64,000 nt of DNA from Chloroflexota bacterium. GTDB taxonomy: Bacteria; Chloroflexota; Anaerolineae; UBA7937; B3-Chlor. Under the pieces are notes generated by a model. It did not search any database. It had not been told where the DNA came from and saw only the letters and a list, made by a program, of their open reading frames with translations. The position numbers and the translations under genes were made by a program. Numbering within the stretch: the first letter of the stretch is position 1; every line of letters starts with the position of its first letter. Location of the stretch: the NCBI GenBank assembly GCA_030603665.1, contig JAUVXJ010000014.1, forward strand, positions 1 to 64,000, in the 5' to 3' direction. Shown piece after piece: positions 37,363-45,942 of this stretch.

Positions 37363-37548
37363 ATGGCCAATCTTGTGGTACTTGCCTTCGGGGATGAGTA
37401 AGGTGCCGAGAGAATGCGCGACAAGCTGATCGGGCTGCAGAGGCGTCGCCTTATCAGCCTGGCCGATGCCGCCGTGGTCGTGCGGCGGGAGGACGGCAAG
37501 GTCAAGGTCAAGCAGGCGGTCAACCTGGTGGGTGCCGTGGCCAACTGA
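37363..37548 (+). pseudogene. DUF1269-family gene broken by an in-frame stop
   Basis: Reading from the ATG at 37363: MANLVVLAFGDE, then TAA, then in the same frame AERMRDKLIGLQRR, LISLADAAVVVRREDGKVKV and KQAVNLVGAVAN before a TGA. These segments match the start of DUF1269 proteins, in which DE(Y/A)xAE is continuous. The stop falls after codon 12, and the glycine-rich membrane part is also missing. GGGAGGTG precedes the ATG. It is a decayed gene unless the TAA is a sequencing error; the late truncation argues for real decay. Confidence 0.7.
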
Positions 37549-37625
37549 AGGCGTTCGGCAACGCCACCACCGAGAGTCCCTGGGCCAGGTTGACCCTATG
37601 CGGGAACGACGAGTCGGAGTGACTA

Positions 37626-38306
37626 GTGACACCACAAGATGAGATCGAGTTCGGAGAACAGGAACCTGTTAGCACGGCAGTGACCGGACGGCGGCGTTAT
37701 GGGCGCTGGATCGAGACGCTGGCGGCCTTGCTGCTGGGCCTCACGACGGTGGCAACAGCCTGGAGCGGCTACCAAGGGGCCCGCTGGAGCGGGGAACAGT
37801 CGACCCTGTATGTCGATGCCCTGGGGGTGATGGTCGAGTCGAGCGAGGCAGCTGCGGCGGCCGAGCAGCTTACCCTGCTGGATGCCGGCATGTTCATGCA
37901 CTATGTCAACGCCTACGCCGGCGGGGACGAGAATCTGTCCGAGTGGTACTACGCGCGTTTCCGACCTGAGTTTCGATCGGCGGTGGATGCTTGGCTGGCT
38001 CTGGATCCGCACAACAACCCGGACGCGCCGCCTGACCCGTTCCAGGCGCCCGCATACCAGGCCAGTGTGGAAGGACAGGCGGACCAGCTCAAGGAGCATG
38101 CGACTGAGCTGTTCGAGGAAGGGAAGAGGGCGAACCAGATCAGCGACGACTACATTCTCAACGCCGTCATCTTGGCCTCGGCGCTGTTTCTGGCAGGCAT
38201 CGCCCCCCGCTTTGACTGGCGTCCCGTTTCTATCGGCGTCCTTATCCTGTCCCTCGTCGTGCTCCTGGGTGCACTGTACGACCTGGCAACACTTCCGATT
38301 CAGTAG
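37626..38306 (+). CDS. DUF4337-family membrane protein
   Basis: 226 residues: an N-terminal helix (LAALLLGLTTVATAWSGYQGARW), a central helical region of about 120 residues rich in Glu and Ala, and two C-terminal hydrophobic segments. The AWSGYQ(A/G)xxW segment and overall layout are those of DUF4337 proteins, whose function is unknown. GTG is the start. It lies among HdeD, DUF1269 and VTT-like genes, a set often met together in stress-type membrane clusters by my recollection. Confidence 0.65.
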   Translation: MTPQDEIEFGEQEPVSTAVTGRRRYGRWIETLAALLLGLTTVATAWSGYQGARWSGEQSTLYVDALGVMVESSEAAAAAEQLTLLDAGMFMHYVNAYAGGDENLSEWYYARFRPEFRSAVDAWLALDPHNNPDAPPDPFQAPAYQASVEGQADQLKEHATELFEEGKRANQISDDYILNAVILASALFLAGIAPRFDWRPVSIGVLILSLVVLLGALYDLATLPIQ

Positions 38307-38320
38307 CAGGGGGAAACACC

Positions 38321-38680
38321 ATGGACCTGCTTCTCAAACCCCAGGCTTGGCTGATCGTCCTCCTGTTCACCATGCTGGGCGTGGTTGGCAACCTGGCATT
38401 GTACCAGGTTGGCAAGCGAGGGGTAGGCGCCGTACAGAAACGCTTTCCGCAGATCACACCTGAACGGTGGCGGAGAGTTCAAGAACTGTACGAGAGACGC
38501 GGATCTTGGATCCTCCTCTTGTCAGCCGTTCCGGCGCTGGGCGCCTTGTTGACAACTGCCGCAGGAGCGTTTGGCGTGACGCAGCTATCCTTCCTCTTCT
38601 GGGTCACGATCGCCAAGCTCGCGCGCAACTGGTTGGTCGTCGTTCTTCTGCGTGAGGGCTGGCTCATTCTGAAGAGTTGA
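38321..38680 (+). CDS. Small VTT/DedA-like membrane protein
   Basis: 119 residues with hydrophobic segments at about 8-30, 60-80 and 85-112. The arrangement VGNLALYQVGKRG followed by ERRGSWILLLSAVPALG and a glycine-containing last pair of helices recalls the short YqaA/VTT (DedA) family, which is associated with lipid scrambling. The match is by pattern only and the protein is shorter than typical DedA. 14 nt after the DUF4337 gene; likely the operon's last gene. Confidence 0.5.
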   Translation: MDLLLKPQAWLIVLLFTMLGVVGNLALYQVGKRGVGAVQKRFPQITPERWRRVQELYERRGSWILLLSAVPALGALLTTAAGAFGVTQLSFLFWVTIAKLARNWLVVVLLREGWLILKS

Positions 38681-38790
38681 GTGGGGCCGCCGCGACCAGC
38701 ATGCTGAGCCACGCCCTCAGCGTGCCGAAGCCTGCGGCGCGGCCAGGGACATGACTGGTGGCGGGACGAGAGGCGGTGCGGCACGTGTCA

Positions 38791-38884
38791 CCCTCCCCTG
38801 AATCCCCTCCCCTCAAGGGAGATGAACTGTTGGGAACCGGGCAACAGCCTCCTCCCCTTGATGGGGGAGGATTGAGGTGGGGGT
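38791..38884. repeat. Intergenic palindromic repeat, copy 1
   Basis: CCCTCCCCT...CCCCTCCCCTCAAGG opens it and GGGGGAGGATTGAGGTGGGG closes it, so the ends can pair with each other. Copy 2 at 39075-39167 is about 90% identical. Such small, foldable, non-coding repeats resemble REP/MITE-type elements. Confidence 0.65.
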
Positions 38885-39074
38885 AGAAACTAGGGGCATC
38901 CTTCGATACGTCGCTTCGCGACACTCAGGATGCTGTGTTGTGCTTGTGGCGATGTAGGCGTTCGTACTGGAGGCTTCAGCCCTTCCCACGCGCTGAAGCG
39001 CACACCAGCACCGACCGGAACCCTCCTACCCCTCAATGGGGACGCCAGAGGTCAGGGTGCTGTGGATGTCTCCA

Positions 39075-39167
39075 CCCTCCCCTAGCCCCTCCCCTCAAGG
39101 GAGGGGAACTGTTGGGAACCGGGCAACAGCCTCCTCCCCCTTGATGGGGGAGGATTGAGGTGGGGGT
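39075..39167. repeat. Intergenic palindromic repeat, copy 2
   Basis: Second copy of the repeat at 38791-38884, in the same orientation, with a central AACTGTTGGGAACCGGGC segment shared exactly. Distance between copies is 284 bp. Confidence 0.65.
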
Positions 39168-39360
39168 GAGATCAGGCCGCATCCTGAGTAGCTGCAGAGC
39201 GCAGCGAGGAAGCGTATAGAAGGATGCTCCACCTGGTCATGCAGGACCATCAGGTTGTTTCTGAGGGCTTCAGCCCTCCAACTCACCGAAGCGCACAGTC
39301 CTCGCCTGGTCTGCGACACTTTGGCCTTCGACTACCCTTCAAGATTCTGCAAGATAGGGC

Positions 39361-39389
39361 TTTTGCACCTCAACTGAAGATGCTATAAT
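39361..39389 (+). promoter_or_regulatory. Aldolase promoter
   Basis: TATAAT (39384-39389) preceded by TGC, an extended -10, with a weaker TTTTGC (39361-39366) 17 bp upstream. Unlike other promoters here it leaves a leader of about 85 nt, ending in an AAGGAGGTGA ribosome-binding site. Confidence 0.55.
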
Positions 39390-39480
39390 AGCCCCTGATC
39401 GTCCGTCCCCCGGCCGGCCATGGTGCAATCTGGCGTGCGCGGGCTATTTTGGTGCTCAACCCTAAGGAGGTGACTGGAGC

Positions 39481-40221
39481 ATGGAGATCTATCTGGACAC
39501 CGCCAACATCGAGGAGATCAGGGAAGCTGTGAAGATGGGGGTGGTGAGCGGTGTCACCACCAACCCCTCGCTGATGATGCGCGAAGGACGAGGCGACTAC
39601 CGCCAGGTCACGCAGGAGATATGCCTGCTCGTGCAGGGCCCCATCAGCGCCGAGGTCGTGGGCACTGAGACCGACCAGATGCTCAAGGAAGCCAGGGAGA
39701 TAGCCACATGGTCTCCCTACGTCGTGATCAAGATCCCCTTGACTCCCAGTGGCCTGGAGGCGATCAGCATTCTCGCTGCCACCGGCGCCGATGCGGAAAA
39801 CGTGTGCCAGGACTGCGCCTGGATGGACGAATGCCCTCTGGACAGAGACGCTGCTCAGGAACTGGCTCTTGCGCAGGGCATCAGAACCAATGCCACCTTG
39901 GTCTTTTCCACCAATCAAGCGCTTCTCGCCGCCCGCGCGGGGGCGACGTACGCGTCGGTGTTCATCGGCCGTCTTGACGACGCTGGGCACGAGGGCATGA
40001 CCGTCGTGGCCGAGGCAGCGGAGGTCTTTGCCTTCCACGGGCTGGAGACGGAGCTCATCGCCGCGAGCATTCGCCATCCGCTCCACGTCACCGAGTCCGC
40101 CCTGGTGGGAGCCGACATAGCCACGGTGCCCTACGCAATTCTCAAGAAGATGGTCAGCCACCCCCTCACCGACGTGGGCATCGACCGCTTCCTGGAAGAC
40201 TGGAAGAAGGTCACCGGCTGA
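39481..40221 (+). CDS. fsa: Transaldolase/fructose-6-phosphate aldolase family protein with a Cys-rich insertion
   Basis: 246 residues. The TIM-barrel elements are clear: YLDTANIEEIREA, GVTTNPSLM, the Schiff-base lysine in VIKIPLT (Lys84), TNATLVFS, and SVFIGRLDD. It should cleave or form a C-C bond at a sugar phosphate. The family is usually about 214-220 residues; here 30 extra residues (about 102-132) sit between the catalytic lysine strand and the next strand, with Cys109, Cys112 and Cys118 in C-x2-C-x5-C. These may bind metal or form a redox switch. The ribosome-binding site is strong. Confidence 0.8.
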   Translation: MEIYLDTANIEEIREAVKMGVVSGVTTNPSLMMREGRGDYRQVTQEICLLVQGPISAEVVGTETDQMLKEAREIATWSPYVVIKIPLTPSGLEAISILAATGADAENVCQDCAWMDECPLDRDAAQELALAQGIRTNATLVFSTNQALLAARAGATYASVFIGRLDDAGHEGMTVVAEAAEVFAFHGLETELIAASIRHPLHVTESALVGADIATVPYAILKKMVSHPLTDVGIDRFLEDWKKVTG

Positions 40222-40290
40222 GCCCCAACAGGCAATGAGCACATCAGACCCGCCGGCAAGCCGCATGACCGCCAAGGGGATGCGGCGAGA

Positions 40291-43014
40291 ATGAGGCCAC
40301 ACCTGCGTGCATTGGTGGGACTGTTCCTCGCCCTCTGCTGTCTTCGCCTCCCCTCGGCTTCTCCCGGAGATGCTGCTGACGCAGCTCCAATCAGGACCGA
40401 GGAGTGGCGCCAGACCGAGGCCTCAGACTTCGCGAGCGGCACGCTCCGCGATATCACGATCATGGACCAGGACGACGGAGCCCTAGTCCTGGCCGTTGGT
40501 GCCCAAGGACACGTTTCCTCAGGCGTCTACACCTCCACCGTTTGGCAGACCGCCATCGTCTTCAACGCCGTGGGCGTCCAGTGGTGGGCAGAGATTCCCG
40601 AGGCCACGGCGCTGAAGGTTGCCATCCGGATCAGCACCGACGGCATGACCTGGTCCGACTGGGAAGATGTAATAGAGCCCGCACGAGATGGCTCACGCTA
40701 CTTCGCCGCCATGCCCCTCGTGGTGGGGCGTGGAATGTATCTGCAGTACCAAGTCAAGCTCTCCACCGATCAGTCATCCCTCACTCCGCGCCTCGACGCA
40801 ATCACCTTCACCTTCATCGACTCCACCGCCGGACCTGACCTCAAGGACGTACAAGGCCTGCATCTGGCGGCACAGCCTGAAGGACAAGGCGCAGCCCGTC
40901 CGCCCATCATCTCCCGGGCCGATTGGGGCGCCAGCGAGAGCGACCGCATTGACGGCCAAGGCAACGAGATCTGGCCCACTGAGTATCAGTCCCCAGAGAA
41001 GATCATCATCCACCACAGCGTGACCGGGAACTATGATCCTAATCCGCCGGCTACGGTCAGAGCCATCTACTACTATCACGCCGTCACCCTGGGCTGGGGC
41101 GACGTGGGGTACAACTACCTGGTCGACTGGCATGGCAACATCTACGAAGGCCGGTATGGCGGTTTGGATGTGGTGGGAGGTCACGCCTACGGCCACAACT
41201 ACGGCAGCGTGGGCGTATGTGGCATGGGGACCTATGGCAACACATCCAACAGCGTGGCACCTAGTGCTGAGCTGCTGGAGGGGCTGGTTGACGTCTCAGC
41301 CTGGCAGTTGAGCCGCGTCCTCATCGATCCCCGCGAAACGTCATTCTTCGTCGACAAGACCACCTACAACATCGCCGGGCACCGAGACTACAACGCCACA
41401 GCCTGCCCCGGTGATTTCCTGTACGCTGAGCTACCCTCCATTCGCAGTCTGGTATGGGACGAGATCGTGGACCAGACGCCTGCCTATTGGGCCATCTTCC
41501 TGGATCACAGCGCGCCAGCTGTGTTGGTCACCGGAGAGACCGCGACGACATCCCTGTCCCTCCAGAACGGTGGCACCCTGACCTGGCTCGCCGAAGGAAC
41601 CGAGGGTGTGGATATCGGGTACCGCTGGCGCGATAGCCAGGGCTCGGTGATCCCAGGGCACGCGCGTACCCCTCTCCCCCACGACGTATCGTACGGGGGC
41701 GAAGTGCGGGTGGACGGCGTGACCATCGTCGCCCCCCAGCAGGGCGGCCTCTACGTCCTGGAGTGGGACCTGCTGCACAGGGGCGTGGGCTGGTTCTCGG
41801 TCCAGGGAAGCCCCAAGGACAGCACGACGGTGATCGTCTACGATCCCGATTCCTGGCACAGGACCTACTTCCCTGTCATTCCGTTCCACACGAGCCCGCC
41901 TGGTCCTCCAGCCAACATGGAGGCACGCGCTCTGTGGGTCCCGCGCTGGTCCTACAGCTCCGCCGACGACGTGTTGAGCATCGTGGACAAGGCGGCGGAC
42001 GCCAACTTCAACATCCTCCTCTTCCAGGTGCGCGGCCAGGGCGACGCCTACTACGACTCCCAGCACGAACCTTGGGCCGATCGGCTGACAGGGACTTTGG
42101 GGCAAGATCCTGGTTGGGACCCCCTGGCCACAGCCATCGGCGCGGCCCACGGGGTAGGATTGCAGCTCCATGCTTATGTCAACGTCTACCCGGTGTGGCT
42201 GGGCTCAGAAGCCCCTCCCTCGAACACAAGCCCCCAGCACATGTATCACCGCTTCAACAGTCTCTACGGCGACCAGTGGGTGCAGTGGCATGAGAACGGG
42301 ACGCCCATGGGGCTGAACTCGTCCTATCTCACGGCCAGCCCGGGACACCCGGCTGTACAGGATCACATCGTCGCCGTGTGCCGGGATATCCTGCAAAACT
42401 ACGACGTTGACGGCCTGCACCTCGACTACGTGCGCTACAGCGGCCCCGCCTACTCCCACGACCCAGTGAGCGAGCAGCGTTTCGCCCAGGATCAACCCGT
42501 GGCCTGGGCCGACTGGCAGCGGTACGAGATCACTCAACTGGTCGGACGCCTGTACGAGGAAATGGAAGCCACGCGGCCCCAAGCAGCGCTGTCCGTGGCC
42601 GCCTGGCCCATCTATCAAGACAAGTGGGGCTGGGTCACCTACGGGGATACCACGTACGATGGTTACGACGGATACTATCAGGATTCGCGGCTCTGGTTAC
42701 GCACCGGCAAGGCGGACTTCCTGGCGCCGATGTTCTACGGGACCTCAGTGCAGAACTACCTCGACCGCTACGAGATTCTGGTCCACGACTTCGTCGACGA
42801 GTCGTATGGGCGCCACATCTATGCTGGGATTCACGCCGGCTACAGCTCCTTCGGCGAGATCGAGCGCCGCATCGAGATCGCGCGGGAGGCCGGCGCCCAG
42901 GGTCAGGTCATCTTCGCCTACTCCCTCGTCGAGGGCAACGGCTACTGGGATGACTTCAAGTCCGGCCCCTATGCAGAGCCAGCCCAGGTGCCGCCCATGA
43001 CGTGGAAGGACTAG
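40291..43014 (+). CDS. Secreted PGRP-type amidase fused to a GHL10 domain
   Basis: 907 residues with a signal peptide (about 1-30). After a beta-rich region comes a peptidoglycan-recognition/N-acetylmuramoyl-L-alanine amidase domain, roughly residues 205-395: SRADWGA, the zinc ligands His241 or His242, His364 in GHRD and Cys372 in ACPGD. A linker region follows with a TYFPVIPF segment. From residue 543 a GHL10 TIM-barrel domain (ALWVPRWSYSS, FQVRGQGDAYY, VDGLHLDYVRYSG) runs to the end and is paralogous to the protein at 12932-14251. The combination suggests peptidoglycan or wall-glycan turnover outside the cell. It follows the aldolase gene by 69 nt. Confidence 0.85.
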   Translation: MRPHLRALVGLFLALCCLRLPSASPGDAADAAPIRTEEWRQTEASDFASGTLRDITIMDQDDGALVLAVGAQGHVSSGVYTSTVWQTAIVFNAVGVQWWAEIPEATALKVAIRISTDGMTWSDWEDVIEPARDGSRYFAAMPLVVGRGMYLQYQVKLSTDQSSLTPRLDAITFTFIDSTAGPDLKDVQGLHLAAQPEGQGAARPPIISRADWGASESDRIDGQGNEIWPTEYQSPEKIIIHHSVTGNYDPNPPATVRAIYYYHAVTLGWGDVGYNYLVDWHGNIYEGRYGGLDVVGGHAYGHNYGSVGVCGMGTYGNTSNSVAPSAELLEGLVDVSAWQLSRVLIDPRETSFFVDKTTYNIAGHRDYNATACPGDFLYAELPSIRSLVWDEIVDQTPAYWAIFLDHSAPAVLVTGETATTSLSLQNGGTLTWLAEGTEGVDIGYRWRDSQGSVIPGHARTPLPHDVSYGGEVRVDGVTIVAPQQGGLYVLEWDLLHRGVGWFSVQGSPKDSTTVIVYDPDSWHRTYFPVIPFHTSPPGPPANMEARALWVPRWSYSSADDVLSIVDKAADANFNILLFQVRGQGDAYYDSQHEPWADRLTGTLGQDPGWDPLATAIGAAHGVGLQLHAYVNVYPVWLGSEAPPSNTSPQHMYHRFNSLYGDQWVQWHENGTPMGLNSSYLTASPGHPAVQDHIVAVCRDILQNYDVDGLHLDYVRYSGPAYSHDPVSEQRFAQDQPVAWADWQRYEITQLVGRLYEEMEATRPQAALSVAAWPIYQDKWGWVTYGDTTYDGYDGYYQDSRLWLRTGKADFLAPMFYGTSVQNYLDRYEILVHDFVDESYGRHIYAGIHAGYSSFGEIERRIEIAREAGAQGQVIFAYSLVEGNGYWDDFKSGPYAEPAQVPPMTWKD

Positions 43015-44540
43015 CCTGCGCGCCCCGATAGCAGGCCCTCGATCAGCTGAAGCGCCTGCTCCCTGGTGGTCACCTGGCCCGTGGCCTGGGCCTCATGAAG
43101 TTTCCGCAACATCTTCCCCACCTCGGGTCCCGGCTCCATATCGAAGCGCTCCAACAGGTCCCTGCCGTTCAGAAGAGGTTCCGGCTCGATGATCTGGTCG
43201 TACCGCTCGTAGTAGCTACGCAGCAGCAGGCCTACGGCTTCGCAGATGCGCATCCACTGATCAAGGTTCTCGCCATCCTGTACCAGGGCCAGGTTGTCAC
43301 CCAGGGACAGCAATAGCACGTCCACTCCAGCACCCCGCGCATCCCGGAAGAAGCGATAGACTGCCCGGTCGCTGATCTCAGGCAGCTGAGCCAGCTGGAG
43401 CGGGCGCGTGTGGTGCCTGACAGCCATCTGCACCAGCCGCACCTCGCGGTTTCCGAAGCGCAGCCGGCGGAGCACTCGTGCAGCGAGCGCTGCGCCCTCC
43501 TCCGCGTGTCCGGAGAAAGGGAGACGGCCATCCTGGTCCACCTTGGCCTTATTGGCCTTGCCCACATCATGGAGCAGCGCAGCCAGTTGCAGGAGAACCG
43601 GGCGTCCTCGCTCGCCCACCAAGTCTTCAGTCAGGTACTCCGCCACCTGATGCGCAAATGGACCCACCGCCCCACGGAAGGACTCGTATACTTCCTCCGC
43701 TGCCCCCCATGCCTCCACGACAGGCAGTTCCTGCCCACGAGCAGCCTGGCCTACCGCTCGCATCACCCAATCCATAGCTCCCGCGCTGGACAGTGAATGC
43801 TGGAAGGCGTCCTCATCGTGCGAGGGAGGTTGCCCCAGGCCGCGAAGGGCATCCAACTCAGGCACCAGGCGGCTCAGTAGACCCAGGCGATCGAGGTACC
43901 GCAGATACCTCTCCGATTCGCCAGCAGCCAGGATCTTGCACAGCTCATCCCTCACCCTCTCCGCCGAGACCCCGTCGATTAGAGAGGCATCCCTGACCAT
44001 CAGCAGCTGGGTACGCTCCTCCACCACCAGCGCCAGTTCCGCCGCAAACCGGACAGCCCTCAAGAGGCGAATGGCATCATCCTTGAAGACCGAGCTGGAG
44101 ACTGCCCTCAACAGACGGCTCTCCAGATCTTTCCGCCCACCCAAGGGATCGATGATCTCCCACTCCGGCCCGGCATCCTGCACGTCGATGGCCATGGCGT
44201 TGATCGTGAGATCCCGCGCCGCCAGGTCGGTGCTCAGTGTTTCGCCTCGCAGGGTGGCGAAGTCTAGGTAGTACCGCTCACCTTGGTCGCGCAAGACCAC
44301 CCTAGCGGTGTGGCGTTCTTCATCGAGGAGCACGAAGGCTCCACCCAGACGGTTCGCCGCCTCTCGGGCCAAAGCCGGGGCATCCTCCCTCACGACAAGG
44401 TCCAGGTCCGGCGTATCCCTTCTGAGCAGGAGGTCACGCACGTAGCCCCCCACGATGTACCCCTCGCAGGAGCGCTCCTCCAGCAGATGGCGAACCTGCT
44501 GCAACACACCCTTTCTCTCGAACCAGGATATCGAAGTCAT
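43011..44540 (-). CDS. cca: CCA tRNA nucleotidyltransferase/poly(A) polymerase family, with HD domain
   Basis: 509 residues. The nucleotidyltransferase head has GGYVRDLLL and the metal-binding DLDLVV, then RDLTINAMA and RRLL-type neck helices (FKDDAIRLLRAVRFAAEL). A C-terminal HD domain shows LLHDVGK and a later HH pair. Enzymes of this layout add or repair the CCA end; tRNA-Trp in this window lacks an encoded CCA. The ATG at 44540 is preferred because the ATG at 44582 overlaps the predicted -10 box; the longer form would add 14 residues. The gene end overlaps the convergent upstream gene's stop. Confidence 0.85.
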   Translation of the reverse strand: MTSISWFERKGVLQQVRHLLEERSCEGYIVGGYVRDLLLRRDTPDLDLVVREDAPALAREAANRLGGAFVLLDEERHTARVVLRDQGERYYLDFATLRGETLSTDLAARDLTINAMAIDVQDAGPEWEIIDPLGGRKDLESRLLRAVSSSVFKDDAIRLLRAVRFAAELALVVEERTQLLMVRDASLIDGVSAERVRDELCKILAAGESERYLRYLDRLGLLSRLVPELDALRGLGQPPSHDEDAFQHSLSSAGAMDWVMRAVGQAARGQELPVVEAWGAAEEVYESFRGAVGPFAHQVAEYLTEDLVGERGRPVLLQLAALLHDVGKANKAKVDQDGRLPFSGHAEEGAALAARVLRRLRFGNREVRLVQMAVRHHTRPLQLAQLPEISDRAVYRFFRDARGAGVDVLLLSLGDNLALVQDGENLDQWMRICEAVGLLLRSYYERYDQIIEPEPLLNGRDLLERFDMEPGPEVGKMLRKLHEAQATGQVTTREQALQLIEGLLSGRAG

Positions 44541-44580
44541 CTCCTCGCCACCGGTGAGCACTGATTGTTGACCCTGAGCC

Positions 44581-44610
44581 ATTGTATCACAGCGTTGGAA
44601 GGCCTTTCAA
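44581..44610 (-). promoter_or_regulatory. cca promoter
   Basis: Reverse strand: TTGAAA (44610-44605), 18-bp spacer, TACAAT (44586-44581). It is back to back with the sbcD promoter. Confidence 0.5.
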
Positions 44611-44629
44611 ACATCGGACGATGATGGCG

Positions 44630-44658
44630 TTGTCCCCCGCAAGCGCCGATGCTATAAT
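44630..44658 (+). promoter_or_regulatory. sbcD promoter
   Basis: TTGTCC (44630-44635), 17-bp spacer, TATAAT (44653-44658) with TGC before it. The ATG is 14 nt after the -10, so the leader would be about 8 nt. Confidence 0.7.
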
Positions 44659-44672
44659 CTGCCAACCAGATC

Positions 44673-45890
44673 ATGGTCAAGTTGCTTCATTTCTCCGATC
44701 TACACCTAGGGGTGGAGAACTACGGGCGTCTCGACCCTCAGACGGGGCTCAGCACCCGCCTGGGGGACTTCCTGCGCTCCCTTGACTCCGTGATCGACTA
44801 CGCGCTTGCCGAGGACGTGCATCTCGTGGTCTTCACCGGCGACGCCTACCAGACCGTCCATCCCAATCCCACCAACCAGCGCGAGTTTGCCAAGCGAATC
44901 AGACGCCTTTCAGAGGCCAACATCCCTGTCTTCATCTTGATCGGCAACCACGACCTGCCCCTGGCGATCGGCAAAGCAGCCAGCACGGAGATCTTCAACA
45001 CGCTGGACGTCCCCAACGTCGTCGTGGCCGACAGAGTCGCAACACACAACATAGAGACCAAAGGTGGTGAGATACAGATCGTGGCCCTGCCCTGGCCTAT
45101 CAGGAGCCATCTGCTTACCAAGGCGCAATTCAGGGGAAAGAGCATTGACGAGGTCAACGAGGAACTTGCCGACGCAGTGACAGAACTGATCACCGATGAG
45201 ATCAAGGACCTGGATCCCGACGTGCCGGCAATCCTGGCCGCCCACGTCACCGTCTTCGGAGCTGGGACAAGCTACGGCACAGGGCATAGTGTGTTCCTGG
45301 GACGCGACGTGATTCTCCCCAGCCGCCTGCTGTCCAACCCGGCCCTCGACTACGTCGCCCTGGGTCATCTGCACAGGCATCAAGTGGTGCGAGAGGACAA
45401 CCCGGCTGTGGTCTACGCCGGGAGCGTCGAGCGCATCGATTTCGGGGAGGAGAAGGAAGAGAAGGGGTTCGTGCTTGTGGAGGTGGAAAGAGGCCGCGCC
45501 CAGTTCCAGTTCATTCCCCTGGAGACACGCACCTTTCTCACCATCGATGTGGAGGCACAGGGGGCAGACCCGACGGCACAGGTTCTCGAAGCCATCGCCA
45601 GTCACGACCTCGAGGAGAAGGTGGTCCGCCTGATCGTGCGCACCACGGCTGAGAAGGAACCACTGCTCAACGAGGCTGAGGTCTTCCGCGCCCTGTCAGG
45701 TGCCTTCCACGTGGCAGCGGTGGTCAAGGATGTAGAGCGCCCGGTGCGCCTGCGGATCGGAGAGCGGAACTACGAAGAGATGTCCACCCGCCAGATTCTG
45801 GAGACGTATCTCAGGGTAAAGCAGGTGCCGCAAGAACGGGCTCAGGCGCTGCTGCGGCATGCTGATGAGCTGGCACAGGACCTCGAGTGA
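44673..45890 (+). CDS. sbcD: SbcD/Mre11-type metallophosphoesterase nuclease subunit
   Basis: 405 residues. The five phosphoesterase blocks are visible: SDLHLG, FTGDAYQ, LIGNHDLP, AAHVTVFGAG and ALGHLHRHQVV. The region after about residue 260 matches the capping domain of SbcD-type DNA double-strand-break nucleases. An SbcC/Rad50 partner is not adjacent: the next genes are on the other strand, which is unusual because sbcC normally follows sbcD. It has its own near-leaderless promoter. Confidence 0.85.
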   Translation: MVKLLHFSDLHLGVENYGRLDPQTGLSTRLGDFLRSLDSVIDYALAEDVHLVVFTGDAYQTVHPNPTNQREFAKRIRRLSEANIPVFILIGNHDLPLAIGKAASTEIFNTLDVPNVVVADRVATHNIETKGGEIQIVALPWPIRSHLLTKAQFRGKSIDEVNEELADAVTELITDEIKDLDPDVPAILAAHVTVFGAGTSYGTGHSVFLGRDVILPSRLLSNPALDYVALGHLHRHQVVREDNPAVVYAGSVERIDFGEEKEEKGFVLVEVERGRAQFQFIPLETRTFLTIDVEAQGADPTAQVLEAIASHDLEEKVVRLIVRTTAEKEPLLNEAEVFRALSGAFHVAAVVKDVERPVRLRIGERNYEEMSTRQILETYLRVKQVPQERAQALLRHADELAQDLE

Positions 45891-45942
45891 CATCGCATCG
45901 GGGTGACATAGCAGCTCCCCAAGGACAGGAGCGCAAGTATTA

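Larger units (their letters stand above)
38681..39480. other. 800-bp intergenic region with repeats
   Basis: No gene is supported. It holds two copies of a roughly 93-bp C-rich/G-rich repeat (38791-38884 and 39075-39167), smaller GGGCTTCAGCCC-type motifs near 38969 and 39265, and the aldolase promoter at its end. It separates the accessory island from housekeeping-type genes. Confidence 0.65.
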
